Shown here: positions 7,349-14,049 of the stretch, piece by piece
Layout of the letters: every line of letters starts with the position of its first letter
How positions within the stretch are numbered: the stretch's first letter is position 1
Origin: Deltaproteobacteria bacterium
GTDB lineage: Bacteria > Myxococcota > JACPTQ01
Assembly: GCA_016192705.1 (NCBI GenBank)
Contig: JACPTQ010000038.1
Coordinates: 1 to 36,407, forward strand
Direction: 5' to 3'
Length of the DNA stretch: 36,407 bases
Program-made: the position numbers and the translations under genes
The notes under the pieces: generated by a model
The model's database searches: none
What the model saw: only the letters and a program-made list of their open reading frames with translations
What the model was told of the DNA's origin: nothing

Positions 7349-8962
7349 TCAGTTGTCGACGTGGAGCGTCACGTCGCTAATCGCCTGCTTGTCCGGTTTG
7401 ATCTCAACAACCCTGTTAAACCGAATATGCCCGGGGTACGAGATCTCGATTTGGTATTTGCCAGGCGGCAACGCGACCGAGAATTTTCCGTCCGGATCGC
7501 ATGTCGTTCGGACCTGTCCATTATTGAGTACGACGGTCGCCCGAAGTGGCTTCCCGCGCGCGTCGCTCACCTGTCCAATCAGAAGCCCCGTCTGATTCAC
7601 CCTTCGACTCAAAGTGAACTCGACTTCGGTCTCCATTCCCGCCTTGATTTCTGCCGCTCGCTTCGCGGACGGCAAGTGAGAGAACCGCTCCGCCCGCAAG
7701 ATCACCGTCCCCTTGAGTAGCTTCTCCGTGATCTGGCCGTCCTTGTCGGTCATGACGCGCTTCTTATCGATGTAGACTTCCGTATCGCCAAGCGGCGACT
7801 TCGTTTGCTCGTCGATCACCTTCACGCGCAACGTCCCGGTCGGATCGCGCTCCACAATTATCGGTGGAGGAGCCGGACCAGGTCCCAGCTCTGACGCGCG
7901 CCCGAACGTGTACGCCACGTTAATGATAAAGGTCCACGGCAATTGCCCCGGGACACCCACCGTGTTCGCAAACCGGCCGCCGTTGAACCCAAAATCAAGA
8001 GCGCCGCCCACCGTGAACGCGCGATCGCGTGTTACGAACGCGCGCGCGCCAAGAACGAGATGCTGTGGATGATCCCCGGCGTTCAACCGGTCCGAAGAAA
8101 ACGTCGGGAACTCGCTCGCGGTCTGCAAATCAAGCGCGTACTCGATCCACGGAACAACATTCTTGAGCGGCACCTCAACGCCCAGCCGAAAAAGGTACGT
8201 GAGGCCAAACGCTGACATCCCATACGCCGAAATGGCGGCGCCGTCGACGCGCCCGTACAGGTCGGCGAGCGAGCTCGCCGAATCGCCTGATGTCCGAAAA
8301 CCCTCGAGCAAGAAGCGCGTGCGATCGACGAACACGCCGAAATTGAAATGAAGCTTGAGTGGAATTGATTTCGGAAAAACATAGCTCGTGCCGAGAATAA
8401 CACCGAAAGAAAACGCGTCCGTCTCGTATAGCCCCTTAGAACCAGACATAAGACGGAATTGCGGGCCGAGCGATATTCCGAGCCGCCCGCCCGCAAGTGG
8501 GAGCGAATAGGCGCCGCGAACGTCAAAAGTGGCGTCGCCGAGCAATTGAAGCGTCGCTTCAGAACCGCTTGTGGGCTTGTCGTTTGAGTTGATGAGCATA
8601 TGGTACGTCGCAGAGACCTCGAGAAACTCAAGCGGAATGAAGAGCACGCCCAAGTGTCCGCCAATCCGCGAGTTCCGGTCATCGCTGACCATGGCATTCC
8701 TCGCATAAGAGAGTTCAAAGTTCCCGCTGAGCGTCAAGCTCATCGCCTGCCCTTTAAGATCGGAGCTGTACGAACGATAAAGGCCGTGTTGGCCCCAAAG
8801 CCCGATCGACGGAGGCGTCGGGGCGACTTCAGATTTCGGGGCGACAGCCGGTTTTTCGGCCGTGGCGGTGGTCGCTCGACCTTGCGCCCAAGCAGCGACC
8901 GCGATCATCTGCAACATCCCCATCACAGCCAGGAGACGCGAGAGTGGGTTCTTCGCCTGCAC
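7349..8962 (-). CDS. Outer-membrane beta-barrel protein with C-terminal carboxypeptidase-regulatory-like domains
   Basis: 537 residues. GTG at 8962 is chosen because GGAGGA stands 6 nt upstream; a TTG six codons earlier lacks this. A signal peptide is evident (SRLLAVMGMLQMIAVAAWAQ), followed by a Thr/Ala/Pro linker. Residues ~40-370 alternate in short amphipathic beta strands (for example LEVSATYHMLINS, RLGISLGPQFRLMSG, FIINVAYTFG), as in an outer-membrane barrel. After ~385 come two Ig-like modules of the carboxypeptidase-regulatory/CarboxypepD_reg type: GTLRVKVIDEQTKSPLGDTEVYID and TGLLIGQVSDARGKPLRATV, the second ending in PPGKYQIEISYPGH. These modules are probably periplasmic. It follows the response regulator gene by about 20 bp on the same strand, so the two may share a transcript. 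The exact function is unknown. Confidence 0.85.
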   Translation of the reverse strand: MQAKNPLSRLLAVMGMLQMIAVAAWAQGRATTATAEKPAVAPKSEVAPTPPSIGLWGQHGLYRSYSSDLKGQAMSLTLSGNFELSYARNAMVSDDRNSRIGGHLGVLFIPLEFLEVSATYHMLINSNDKPTSGSEATLQLLGDATFDVRGAYSLPLAGGRLGISLGPQFRLMSGSKGLYETDAFSFGVILGTSYVFPKSIPLKLHFNFGVFVDRTRFLLEGFRTSGDSASSLADLYGRVDGAAISAYGMSAFGLTYLFRLGVEVPLKNVVPWIEYALDLQTASEFPTFSSDRLNAGDHPQHLVLGARAFVTRDRAFTVGGALDFGFNGGRFANTVGVPGQLPWTFIINVAYTFGRASELGPGPAPPPIIVERDPTGTLRVKVIDEQTKSPLGDTEVYIDKKRVMTDKDGQITEKLLKGTVILRAERFSHLPSAKRAAEIKAGMETEVEFTLSRRVNQTGLLIGQVSDARGKPLRATVVLNNGQVRTTCDPDGKFSVALPPGKYQIEISYPGHIRFNRVVEIKPDKQAISDVTLHVDN

Positions 8963-8983
8963 GCTAAATCCTCCGATCAATCC

Positions 8984-10357
8984 TCACTTGAACGCACGCG
9001 CCACCACCTTGAGGCGTTTCAGGCGATCTTGAAGCGTCCGCAGCGGCAGGCCAACTTCCTTCGCGGCCTTGGACGTGTCACCGCGGTTCCGCTCGAGCGC
9101 CAACACCAAGAAGTGCCGCTCATATTCGTCTCGCGCTTCGTTCCAATCCCTATTCTTCGAGGTGAAACCGGCCTCCGAAGCGGCGCCCTTCTTCCCAAGC
9201 CCGGCCGCCTTGAGCGACCCGAGACCGAGCTCGCTGCCCGTTTCCACCAAAAACGCACGCTCAAGAACCGTCTTTAGTTCGCGCACGTTTCCCGGCCACG
9301 CATGCGCTTCAAGAAGGGCCTCTGCCTCCGCCGAAACCCCTGTCAGACAGCGCCCCATCGATCGATTGAATTGCCCAACGAAGTGCCGAACGAGCGCGGG
9401 GAGATCGGCCGCGCGCTCGCAGAGCGGCTTCAGGCGAATTGGGAAAACCCCGACCCGATAAAAAAGGTCCTCGCGAAAACGACCCTCGGCAACTTCACGC
9501 TCGATGTCGCGTGTCGACGCCGAGACGATGCGCACGTTGACGTGATGAGCGACCGTCGACCCGATCGGTTCAAAGGTGCCGTCGAGCAAGAGGCGCAAAA
9601 GTCGGCTCTGGACCTCGGGCGTCGCTTCCGTCACTTCGTCTAGGAAAAGTGTTCCGCCGTCCGCCTGGATGAGGCGTCCATCGCGCTCGGGTGGCGCGTT
9701 CGTCACGGCGCCCCGGGTGTGCCCAAAAATTTCGCTCGCCAAATGATCGCCGCGCACGCCCGCGCAATTCACGGGAACAAACGACCGCGTCGCGCGCGTG
9801 CTCGCAAAGTGAATCTGCCGCGCCACAAGCTCCTTGCCACTGCCGTGTTCCCCCAGAATCAAAACCGCGGTGTCGCGCTTCGCAACGTCCGACATCCGCT
9901 TGACGACTTCCTTCATCGACGCGTCCTCGGCAACCAGCACACCCGCCGCGTCGCGCCGCAAATCCGCCGCCGCCCGCTCTCGCCGGCACGCCTCGACGTG
10001 GTATTCGAGCCGCGCCCGAATCTCCTCCCATTCGGTCCCCTTCAAAATGTAGTCGTCGATCCGCCGCTCGGCGAGCATCCCCTGCGCAAACTCGCGCGCC
10101 CGCCCCGACAACGTCACGATCCGCGCGCCCGGCGCCCGCGCCCGCACATGCGTGACGACTTTCACGCCACCGTCCTCGTCTTTACCCAGCACAATGTCCG
10201 ATACGACAAGGTCGGGGGCCGCCACCTCGAGCTCCCGCTCCGCCTCCTCGACCGAGTGCGCCTCAACCACGCGCGCGTTTTCGAACCGATTCCAAACTCG
10301 CTTCTTCAGCTCCTTCGCGTACCCCAGGTCATCTTCAACCGAGAGAATTGTAAGCAT
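8984..10357 (-). CDS. NtrC-type response regulator (receiver, AAA+, Fis HTH) with degenerate GAFTGA loop
   Basis: 457 residues; ATG preceded by GAGGGAGA. The receiver (1-120) has the acidic pocket VEDD (7-10), phospho-acceptor D54 in VVSDI, S84 and K106. The AAA+ core (135-370) has Walker A GEHGSGKE (169-176), Walker B GGTLFLDE (234-241), the FREDLFYR segment (294-301) and AWPGNVREL (353-361). A Fis-type helix-turn-helix ends the protein (DTSKAAKEVGLPLRTLQDRL). The sigma-54 contact loop, normally GAFTGA, reads GAVTNA (216-221): Phe is Val and the second Gly is Asn. Family knowledge says this loop is needed to remodel sigma-54 holoenzyme, so the protein may act differently or use an altered contact. 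No histidine kinase gene is adjacent. It is probably co-transcribed with the barrel protein and is divergent from the PHP lipoprotein gene. Confidence 0.93.
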   Translation of the reverse strand: MLTILSVEDDLGYAKELKKRVWNRFENARVVEAHSVEEAERELEVAAPDLVVSDIVLGKDEDGGVKVVTHVRARAPGARIVTLSGRAREFAQGMLAERRIDDYILKGTEWEEIRARLEYHVEACRRERAAADLRRDAAGVLVAEDASMKEVVKRMSDVAKRDTAVLILGEHGSGKELVARQIHFASTRATRSFVPVNCAGVRGDHLASEIFGHTRGAVTNAPPERDGRLIQADGGTLFLDEVTEATPEVQSRLLRLLLDGTFEPIGSTVAHHVNVRIVSASTRDIEREVAEGRFREDLFYRVGVFPIRLKPLCERAADLPALVRHFVGQFNRSMGRCLTGVSAEAEALLEAHAWPGNVRELKTVLERAFLVETGSELGLGSLKAAGLGKKGAASEAGFTSKNRDWNEARDEYERHFLVLALERNRGDTSKAAKEVGLPLRTLQDRLKRLKVVARAFK

Positions 10358-10409
10358 CTAAAATCTCCCTCTTGATCTCGTGTGGCTCCAGTATCAAGGT
10401 GGGATCCGT

Positions 10410-11591
10410 TTGGGTCAAGCGATTGGCAAAAGTTTTTTTCGTCTTGAAATCACCTTCTTCGTCGCCCTTCTGGTCGGCGTTTGCACGGGCTGTCGGCGTT
10501 TGGGCGAAGCGTTTCTCGAACACGACGGGCGCGTGGCAAGCCCCCTCGCGGCCTTTGCGATTCCAGTTCCAGCGGGTCGAGCGGGCAATTGGCTCGCCGG
10601 CGATTTTCACTGCCACGTGAGGCCGCCCGATGGACCGCGCGAAGTTCGGAGCGACTTCGACGACACCGTCACCATGGCGCGCGCGGGAGGCCTCGACTTC
10701 GTGGTGCTCGTGCCGCATGTGCGCGGGAAGTTTTATGAAGACGCGGCAAATCGAAAATGGGTTGCCGAAGCGAATCGTCGGCTCACGGCGCGGGCCCGAA
10801 GTGTAAGTGACATCGTCGTCGTCCCCGGCGTTGAATATACGGACGGTGACTCCGGACACATCGGCGTCTCGTTCGTCGATTTGGCCGACGTGCTCGACGC
10901 GCGCGAGCCGTTTTTCGAGGCGGTCGTGCGACAGAGCGGCATCCTAAACATCCACCACCCGTACGCGCTCCCGATGTCGCTCCCCTTTTACCGCCGCGGT
11001 CTCCCCGACATGAGCTGGCGGCCCTTCACGCGCGGAACCAAAATCCCGCGTGAAATCGCGTTCGTTAACGACCGTTACAGCGCGATCGAAGTCTTCAACC
11101 ACAGCAAGTCGGTGGTCGACCGCGTGGTGCAGGGCGATCGCTTTATCGACATTCGGCGCGCCCTCGCGAAAGCCGACACCGAGGTCGTGCGGCGCGGGCA
11201 CCCCATCGCGCTCATCGGCGGAAGCGACAACCACGCCTTTTCGCTGCGCGCGACAACGTACGTCTTTGCGGAAACGCGCGACGGGCCTGGCATCGCGAAC
11301 GCCGTTCGCGGTGCGCACACGTGCGCCATGGGTCCCGACGCATGCACCTTTCAAGTGCGGTCGAGCGTTGATCGCAGGTGGCGAATCGTCGGCGACGTGG
11401 TGAAAACAACGACCGGCGACGCCGGATGGATCGAGGCGCGCTGGCGCGGCGACGGAACGCTCGTTGCGAACGGCGAGCGCATCTACCGCGGACGCGGTCC
11501 CGTCAGATTGCGAGTGACCGGCGATTCTTATCTTCGCCTTGAAACGGCGACCTCATTCTCGTCACACATCGCGATTCGGATGATGCGCTAA
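10410..11591 (+). CDS. PHP-domain (CehA/McbA-type) metallohydrolase lipoprotein
   Basis: 393 residues from TTG 10410, chosen because AAGGTGGGA lies just upstream and gives a compact signal peptide; GTG at 10380 would add ten residues without a ribosome binding site. The N-terminus has a hydrophobic run (FFVALLVGVCTGC), with a Cys suitable for lipid attachment although the lipobox is not ideal. The PHP-type metal ligands are visible: DFHCH (HxH), VEYTDGDSGHIGV, NIHHPY and GGSDNHAF. This is the pattern of CehA/McbA-like metal-dependent phosphoesterases in the PHP superfamily. The substrate cannot be read from sequence. It would act in the periplasm or at the inner face of the outer membrane. 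The gene is divergent from the response regulator with ~50 bp between starts. Confidence 0.83.
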   Translation: MGQAIGKSFFRLEITFFVALLVGVCTGCRRLGEAFLEHDGRVASPLAAFAIPVPAGRAGNWLAGDFHCHVRPPDGPREVRSDFDDTVTMARAGGLDFVVLVPHVRGKFYEDAANRKWVAEANRRLTARARSVSDIVVVPGVEYTDGDSGHIGVSFVDLADVLDAREPFFEAVVRQSGILNIHHPYALPMSLPFYRRGLPDMSWRPFTRGTKIPREIAFVNDRYSAIEVFNHSKSVVDRVVQGDRFIDIRRALAKADTEVVRRGHPIALIGGSDNHAFSLRATTYVFAETRDGPGIANAVRGAHTCAMGPDACTFQVRSSVDRRWRIVGDVVKTTTGDAGWIEARWRGDGTLVANGERIYRGRGPVRLRVTGDSYLRLETATSFSSHIAIRMMR

Positions 11592-11627
11592 TGCATTTCC
11601 GGCGTGGATTTCGTATCATCTGTCTCA

Positions 11628-11987
11628 ATGCGCTTTCGTCCGGTTTTTCTCATTGCGCTCGCACTCGCCCTCGCGGCTTTCGCGCCCGGTTGCGGAAAAA
11701 AGAAACTCGGCGAAGCGTGCACGCTGGATTCCGCAGGACCCAAGGCCGGAACGAACCGGTTGATCTACGCGGTGTTCGAATGCGAATCCGAAATCTGCGT
11801 TTCAATGAGCGGGGCCGCGTCTTACTGCACACAAGAGTGTACGAGCTGTCCGTCGGGCTATTCGTGCCGCACCGACGTTCTCATCACCGAAACGGGCAAC
11901 GCGTGCTCGGCATCGGCGCCGTGCAGTCAGGCTTACACCTGCACGAGCGCGCAATGCGCACCCAAGGGCTACTGCATCAAGCAATGA
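11628..11987 (+). CDS. Small Cys-rich lipoprotein
   Basis: 119 residues from ATG 11628; a GTG at 11604 in the same frame is the alternative. Neither has a Shine-Dalgarno. TATCAT at 11613-11618 would place a transcript start at about 11625, so the message may be leaderless. The signal peptide is classical (RFRPVFLIALALALAAFAPGC) with the lipobox Cys followed by GKKK. The mature part holds about twelve cysteines in pairs such as CTQECTSCPSGYSC and CSQAYTCTSAQC, a compact disulfide-rich pattern common in exported proteins of Myxococcota. The stop overlaps the RNase HII start by ATGA. Function unknown. Confidence 0.78.
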   Translation: MRFRPVFLIALALALAAFAPGCGKKKLGEACTLDSAGPKAGTNRLIYAVFECESEICVSMSGAASYCTQECTSCPSGYSCRTDVLITETGNACSASAPCSQAYTCTSAQCAPKGYCIKQ

Positions 11988-12640
11988 AACAACGCAATCT
12001 CTTCGACCCGTTGCCGTCGAGAAGAGCTTCTGTTGAAAAGGAATGGTCGCCCCATGAAGGCGAAGATTGGGCTTATGCAAACAGCTTCACGCGCATTGTT
12101 GGTCTCGACGAAGCTGGGCGTGGTCCGCTCGCGGGACCGGTTGTTGCGGCGGCCGTCGCGCTCGACGCCACGCGCCCTATTGCCGGTCTCACCGATTCTA
12201 AACTTTTGAGTGAGTCGCAGCGCGACCGACTCGCAGCGCTCATCCGCGCACAGGCGCGCGCCGTGGGCGTCGGTATCGTCGACGCTGGCGCGATCGACGC
12301 GATGAACATCCTTCGCGCGTCCCTCGAAGCGATGCGACGAGCGCTCGTCGAGAGCGGCGCAAATGCCGACGTCCTCTTGGTTGACGGCACGCACACAGTT
12401 CCCGTCGCCATCGCGCAGCGCACGCTCGTTAAAGGCGAGTTACGCAGCCAAAGCATCGCCGCCGCGTCGATCATCGCCAAAGTGACGCGCGACGCGCTCA
12501 TGCGCGACCTCGACCGACAGTACCCCGCGTACGGATTTGCGATTCACAAGGGGTACCCGACCGTCGCGCACCGCGCTCTGATTCGCGCGCTCGGCCCGTC
12601 GCCGGTGCACCGACTTACTTTTCGCGGGGTCATCGTCTGA
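11984..12640 (+). CDS. rnhB: Ribonuclease HII
   Basis: 218 residues, start ATG overlapping the previous stop (ATGA). RNase HII signatures are complete: VGLDEAGRGPLAGPVVAAAV (D42, E43), DSKLLS, LLVDG (D134), AAASIIAKVTRD (D170) and YGFAIHKGYPT. The first ~35 residues are an ordinary leader before the core. The enzyme cleaves the RNA strand of RNA-DNA hybrids and single ribonucleotides in DNA, in the cytoplasm. The longer open frame reaching back to 11591 overlaps the lipoprotein gene and is not needed. In many proteobacteria rnhB follows rplS and precedes yraN; here yraN follows directly but rplS is on the opposite strand, converging. Confidence 0.97.
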   Translation: MKQRNLFDPLPSRRASVEKEWSPHEGEDWAYANSFTRIVGLDEAGRGPLAGPVVAAAVALDATRPIAGLTDSKLLSESQRDRLAALIRAQARAVGVGIVDAGAIDAMNILRASLEAMRRALVESGANADVLLVDGTHTVPVAIAQRTLVKGELRSQSIAAASIIAKVTRDALMRDLDRQYPAYGFAIHKGYPTVAHRALIRALGPSPVHRLTFRGVIV

Positions 12641-13005
12641 CGCGCAATCGACAGTCGCTGGGTCGGCACGGCGAGGCGCGCGCAGCAGAACTCCTTCTGG
12701 GGCGTGGCTTTCGCATCGCTGAGCGCAACGTACGCAGTCGGCTCGGCGAAATCGATATCGTTGCGGAGAAGGGTGGTGACGTCTACTTCGTTGAAGTCCG
12801 AACCGCGTCGCGCGCACCTTACGGCCCGCCCCTTTACAGCGTTGGCGCCGCAAAGCAGGCACGCCTCGCACGCCTCGCCTCGGCGTATCTCGCATCGAGA
12901 CCATCGCCCGCCGGAATTCACTTCAGCGTGATCGCCATCGCGGCGAACGACAACGAGATCGCGTGGATTGAGGACGCTTTCGTCGCCGACACCCCGTGGG
13001 GGTGA
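12637..13005 (+). CDS. yraN: YraN/UPF0102-family nuclease-fold protein with apparent CTG start
   Basis: The open frame gives TRNRQSLGRHGEARAAELLL, then GFRIAERNVRSRLGEIDIVA, YFVEVRTAS, YGPPLYSVGAAKQARL and IAWIEDAF, which is the full YraN/UPF0102 pattern: LGRxGE, RN-x-R-x-R-x-GEIDI, FVEV[KR]T, terminal WIEDAF. The family has a PD-(D/E)xK nuclease-like fold (GEID, EVR) and unknown substrate. From the in-frame stop at 12430 to the core there is no ATG, GTG or TTG. The best start is CTG 12637, which overlaps the RNase HII stop as CTGA, mirroring the ATGA couplings elsewhere in this window; ACG 12640 is the next option. Length ~122 residues is normal for the family. A search for canonical starts would miss this gene. 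Confidence 0.9.
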   Translation: MTRNRQSLGRHGEARAAELLLGRGFRIAERNVRSRLGEIDIVAEKGGDVYFVEVRTASRAPYGPPLYSVGAAKQARLARLASAYLASRPSPAGIHFSVIAIAANDNEIAWIEDAFVADTPWG

Positions 13006-13012
13006 CCGCGGC

Positions 13013-13369
13013 TTACGACTCGGCGTGGACTTTCTTCGACTCGATGCGGCTCGCCTTACCGCGAAGGTCGCGAAGATAATAGAGGCGCGCCCGGCGAACG
13101 CGGCCCTGCGACACGACTTCGATTCTGTCGATGCGCGGCGAATGCACCGGAAACGTCCGCTCGACGCCAACGCCGTACGAAATCTTGCGGACCGTGAACA
13201 TCGCACGCGCGGTTCCGCGCTTTCGACGAATCACGACGCCCTCAAAAACCTGAATGCGTTCCTTATCGCCTTCGCGCATCTTGACGTGGACTTTGACCAC
13301 GTCGCCGGGTCGAAACGCCGGGAGGTCGGCGCGAAGTTGCTCCTGTTCCAAGGCACTGATGACGTTCAT
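13013..13369 (-). CDS. rplS: 50S ribosomal protein L19
   Basis: 118 residues from ATG 13369, preceded by GGAG at 6-nt spacing. The L19 signature is unmistakable: [48 protein letters not shown] and [18 protein letters not shown]. Length is close to the usual 115. The protein sits at the 30S-50S interface. The usual neighbours (rpsP, rimM, trmD) are not here; the gene instead converges on yraN with 7 bp between stops. That departs from the common co-directional rplS-rnhB-yraN order and implies a local inversion. Confidence 0.98.
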   Translation of the reverse strand: MNVISALEQEQLRADLPAFRPGDVVKVHVKMREGDKERIQVFEGVVIRRKRGTARAMFTVRKISYGVGVERTFPVHSPRIDRIEVVSQGRVRRARLYYLRDLRGKASRIESKKVHAES

Positions 13370-13406
13370 CACGGACTCCAATCCTCTCAACCGATAGGGG
13401 GTGTTA

Positions 13407-13435
13407 TCTTTACACGGCTTTTCCGCGAATTGCAA
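13407..13435 (-). promoter_or_regulatory. Candidate promoter of rplS
   Basis: On the minus strand TTGCAA (13430-13435) and TAAAGA (13407-13412) are 17 bp apart, about 38 nt before the rplS start. Spacing and position suit a vegetative sigma-70 promoter. Confidence 0.5.
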
Positions 13436-13482
13436 GCTGGGCGTTTGAACGTTACATCTCAGCAAAGCCAATACAGCCCCTG

Positions 13483-13564
13483 ATTCCCGGATAAGCGGCG
13501 AATTCTCTGCAGCGCGTCGGGTTGGCAGGAGGCCGCGTCGGCGCGCCGACGTCCTCGGGTCTGA
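13483..13564 (+). repeat. ~80-bp repeat, copy 1
   Basis: Starts ATTCCCGGATAAGCGGCGAA and ends GTCCTCGGGTCTGA. Its first end points towards rplS, 114 bp from the start codon. The middle is the most diverged of the three copies. Confidence 0.6.
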
Positions 13565-13685
13565 ATCCGAACGAGCGATCGAGGCACTGTTTTATGGCGT
13601 GCGAAAACTCGGAGATTCCAAGCGATATTGCGCTGCAGACCCTGCGCAAAGGTGGGGCTGCGGGCTCCGTTCCGTCGCCCTCGCC

Positions 13686-13737
13686 ATTCTGCTCGCACAG
13701 GCAAGCCACCGGCTTGCCTGCTGACCGCTCGCAGAAT
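13686..13737. repeat. Strong nested hairpin in the rplS-kinase gap
   Basis: CAGGCAAGCC (13698-13707) pairs perfectly with GGCTTGCCTG (13711-13720) across a 3-nt loop. An outer pair ATTCTGC (13686-13692) and GCAGAAT (13731-13737) encloses it. No T-run follows on either strand, so it is not a standard intrinsic terminator. Confidence 0.75.
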
Positions 13738-13866
13738 AGGCGCGCCTTTGCGGCTCCCCTGCCAACCCGACGCAACTGCTGGTGAACCGCTTACCGGGTG
13801 GTGATCTGGCGTGGATTTGCCGCTACTGCTGGCCTTGATTCAACTGGCGCAGCCGTTCTTTTGATG

Positions 13867-13947
13867 TCAGCCCCGAGGACGTCCGCGAGCCGAAGCGAGC
13901 CCAGACCCCGCCCGCTCTCTTAATGGTCTTCGCCGCTAACCGGGAAT
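13867..13947 (-). repeat. ~80-bp repeat, copy 2
   Basis: Matches the copy at 36195-36274 in the opposite orientation; the 48-bp inner part (13867-13914) agrees at 43 positions with 36227-36274. The ATTCCCGG end lies 17 bp from the -35 box of the kinase promoter. Confidence 0.75.
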
Positions 13948-13963
13948 TGGGCAATTCAGCCAA

Positions 13964-13992
13964 TTGCGCAGCGAATTCCTGGGGGCTAGAAT
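13964..13992 (+). promoter_or_regulatory. Candidate sigma-70-type promoter of the kinase operon
   Basis: TTGCGC (13964-13969), a 17-bp spacer and TAGAAT (13987-13992) make a good match to a vegetative promoter, with transcription expected near 14000. Confidence 0.55.
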
Positions 13993-14049
13993 GTTAGTCA
14001 TCGGTCGCACCAGGTCGTGGCGCGACGTGCGAAGCGGGAAGGAAGCGCA

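Larger units (their letters stand above)
13483..13947. repeat. 465-bp element bounded by inverted ~81-bp arms
   Basis: This fills most of the 647-bp gap between rplS and the kinase gene. The left arm (13483-13564) and right arm (13867-13947, reversed) share their outer ends (ATTCCCGG then AGCGGCGAA) and inner ends (ACGTCCTCGGG then CTGA), with diverged middles. Between them lie ~300 bp with a strong hairpin. The open frames inside it have no family resemblance and I do not call a gene. It could be a non-autonomous mobile element or two separate upstream regulatory units placed back to back. Confidence 0.6.

Noticed and set aside
13522-13785. 87-codon open frame (and a minus-strand partner at 13452-13775) in the rplS-kinase gap
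   Set aside because: It lies within the repeat element, has no ribosome binding site, family pattern or membrane/signal feature, and spans the hairpin.
13370-14016. tRNA or other stable RNA gene in the longest intergenic region
   Set aside because: No cloverleaf, TTCGANTC arm, or SRP, 6S, tmRNA or RNase P core could be found on either strand.
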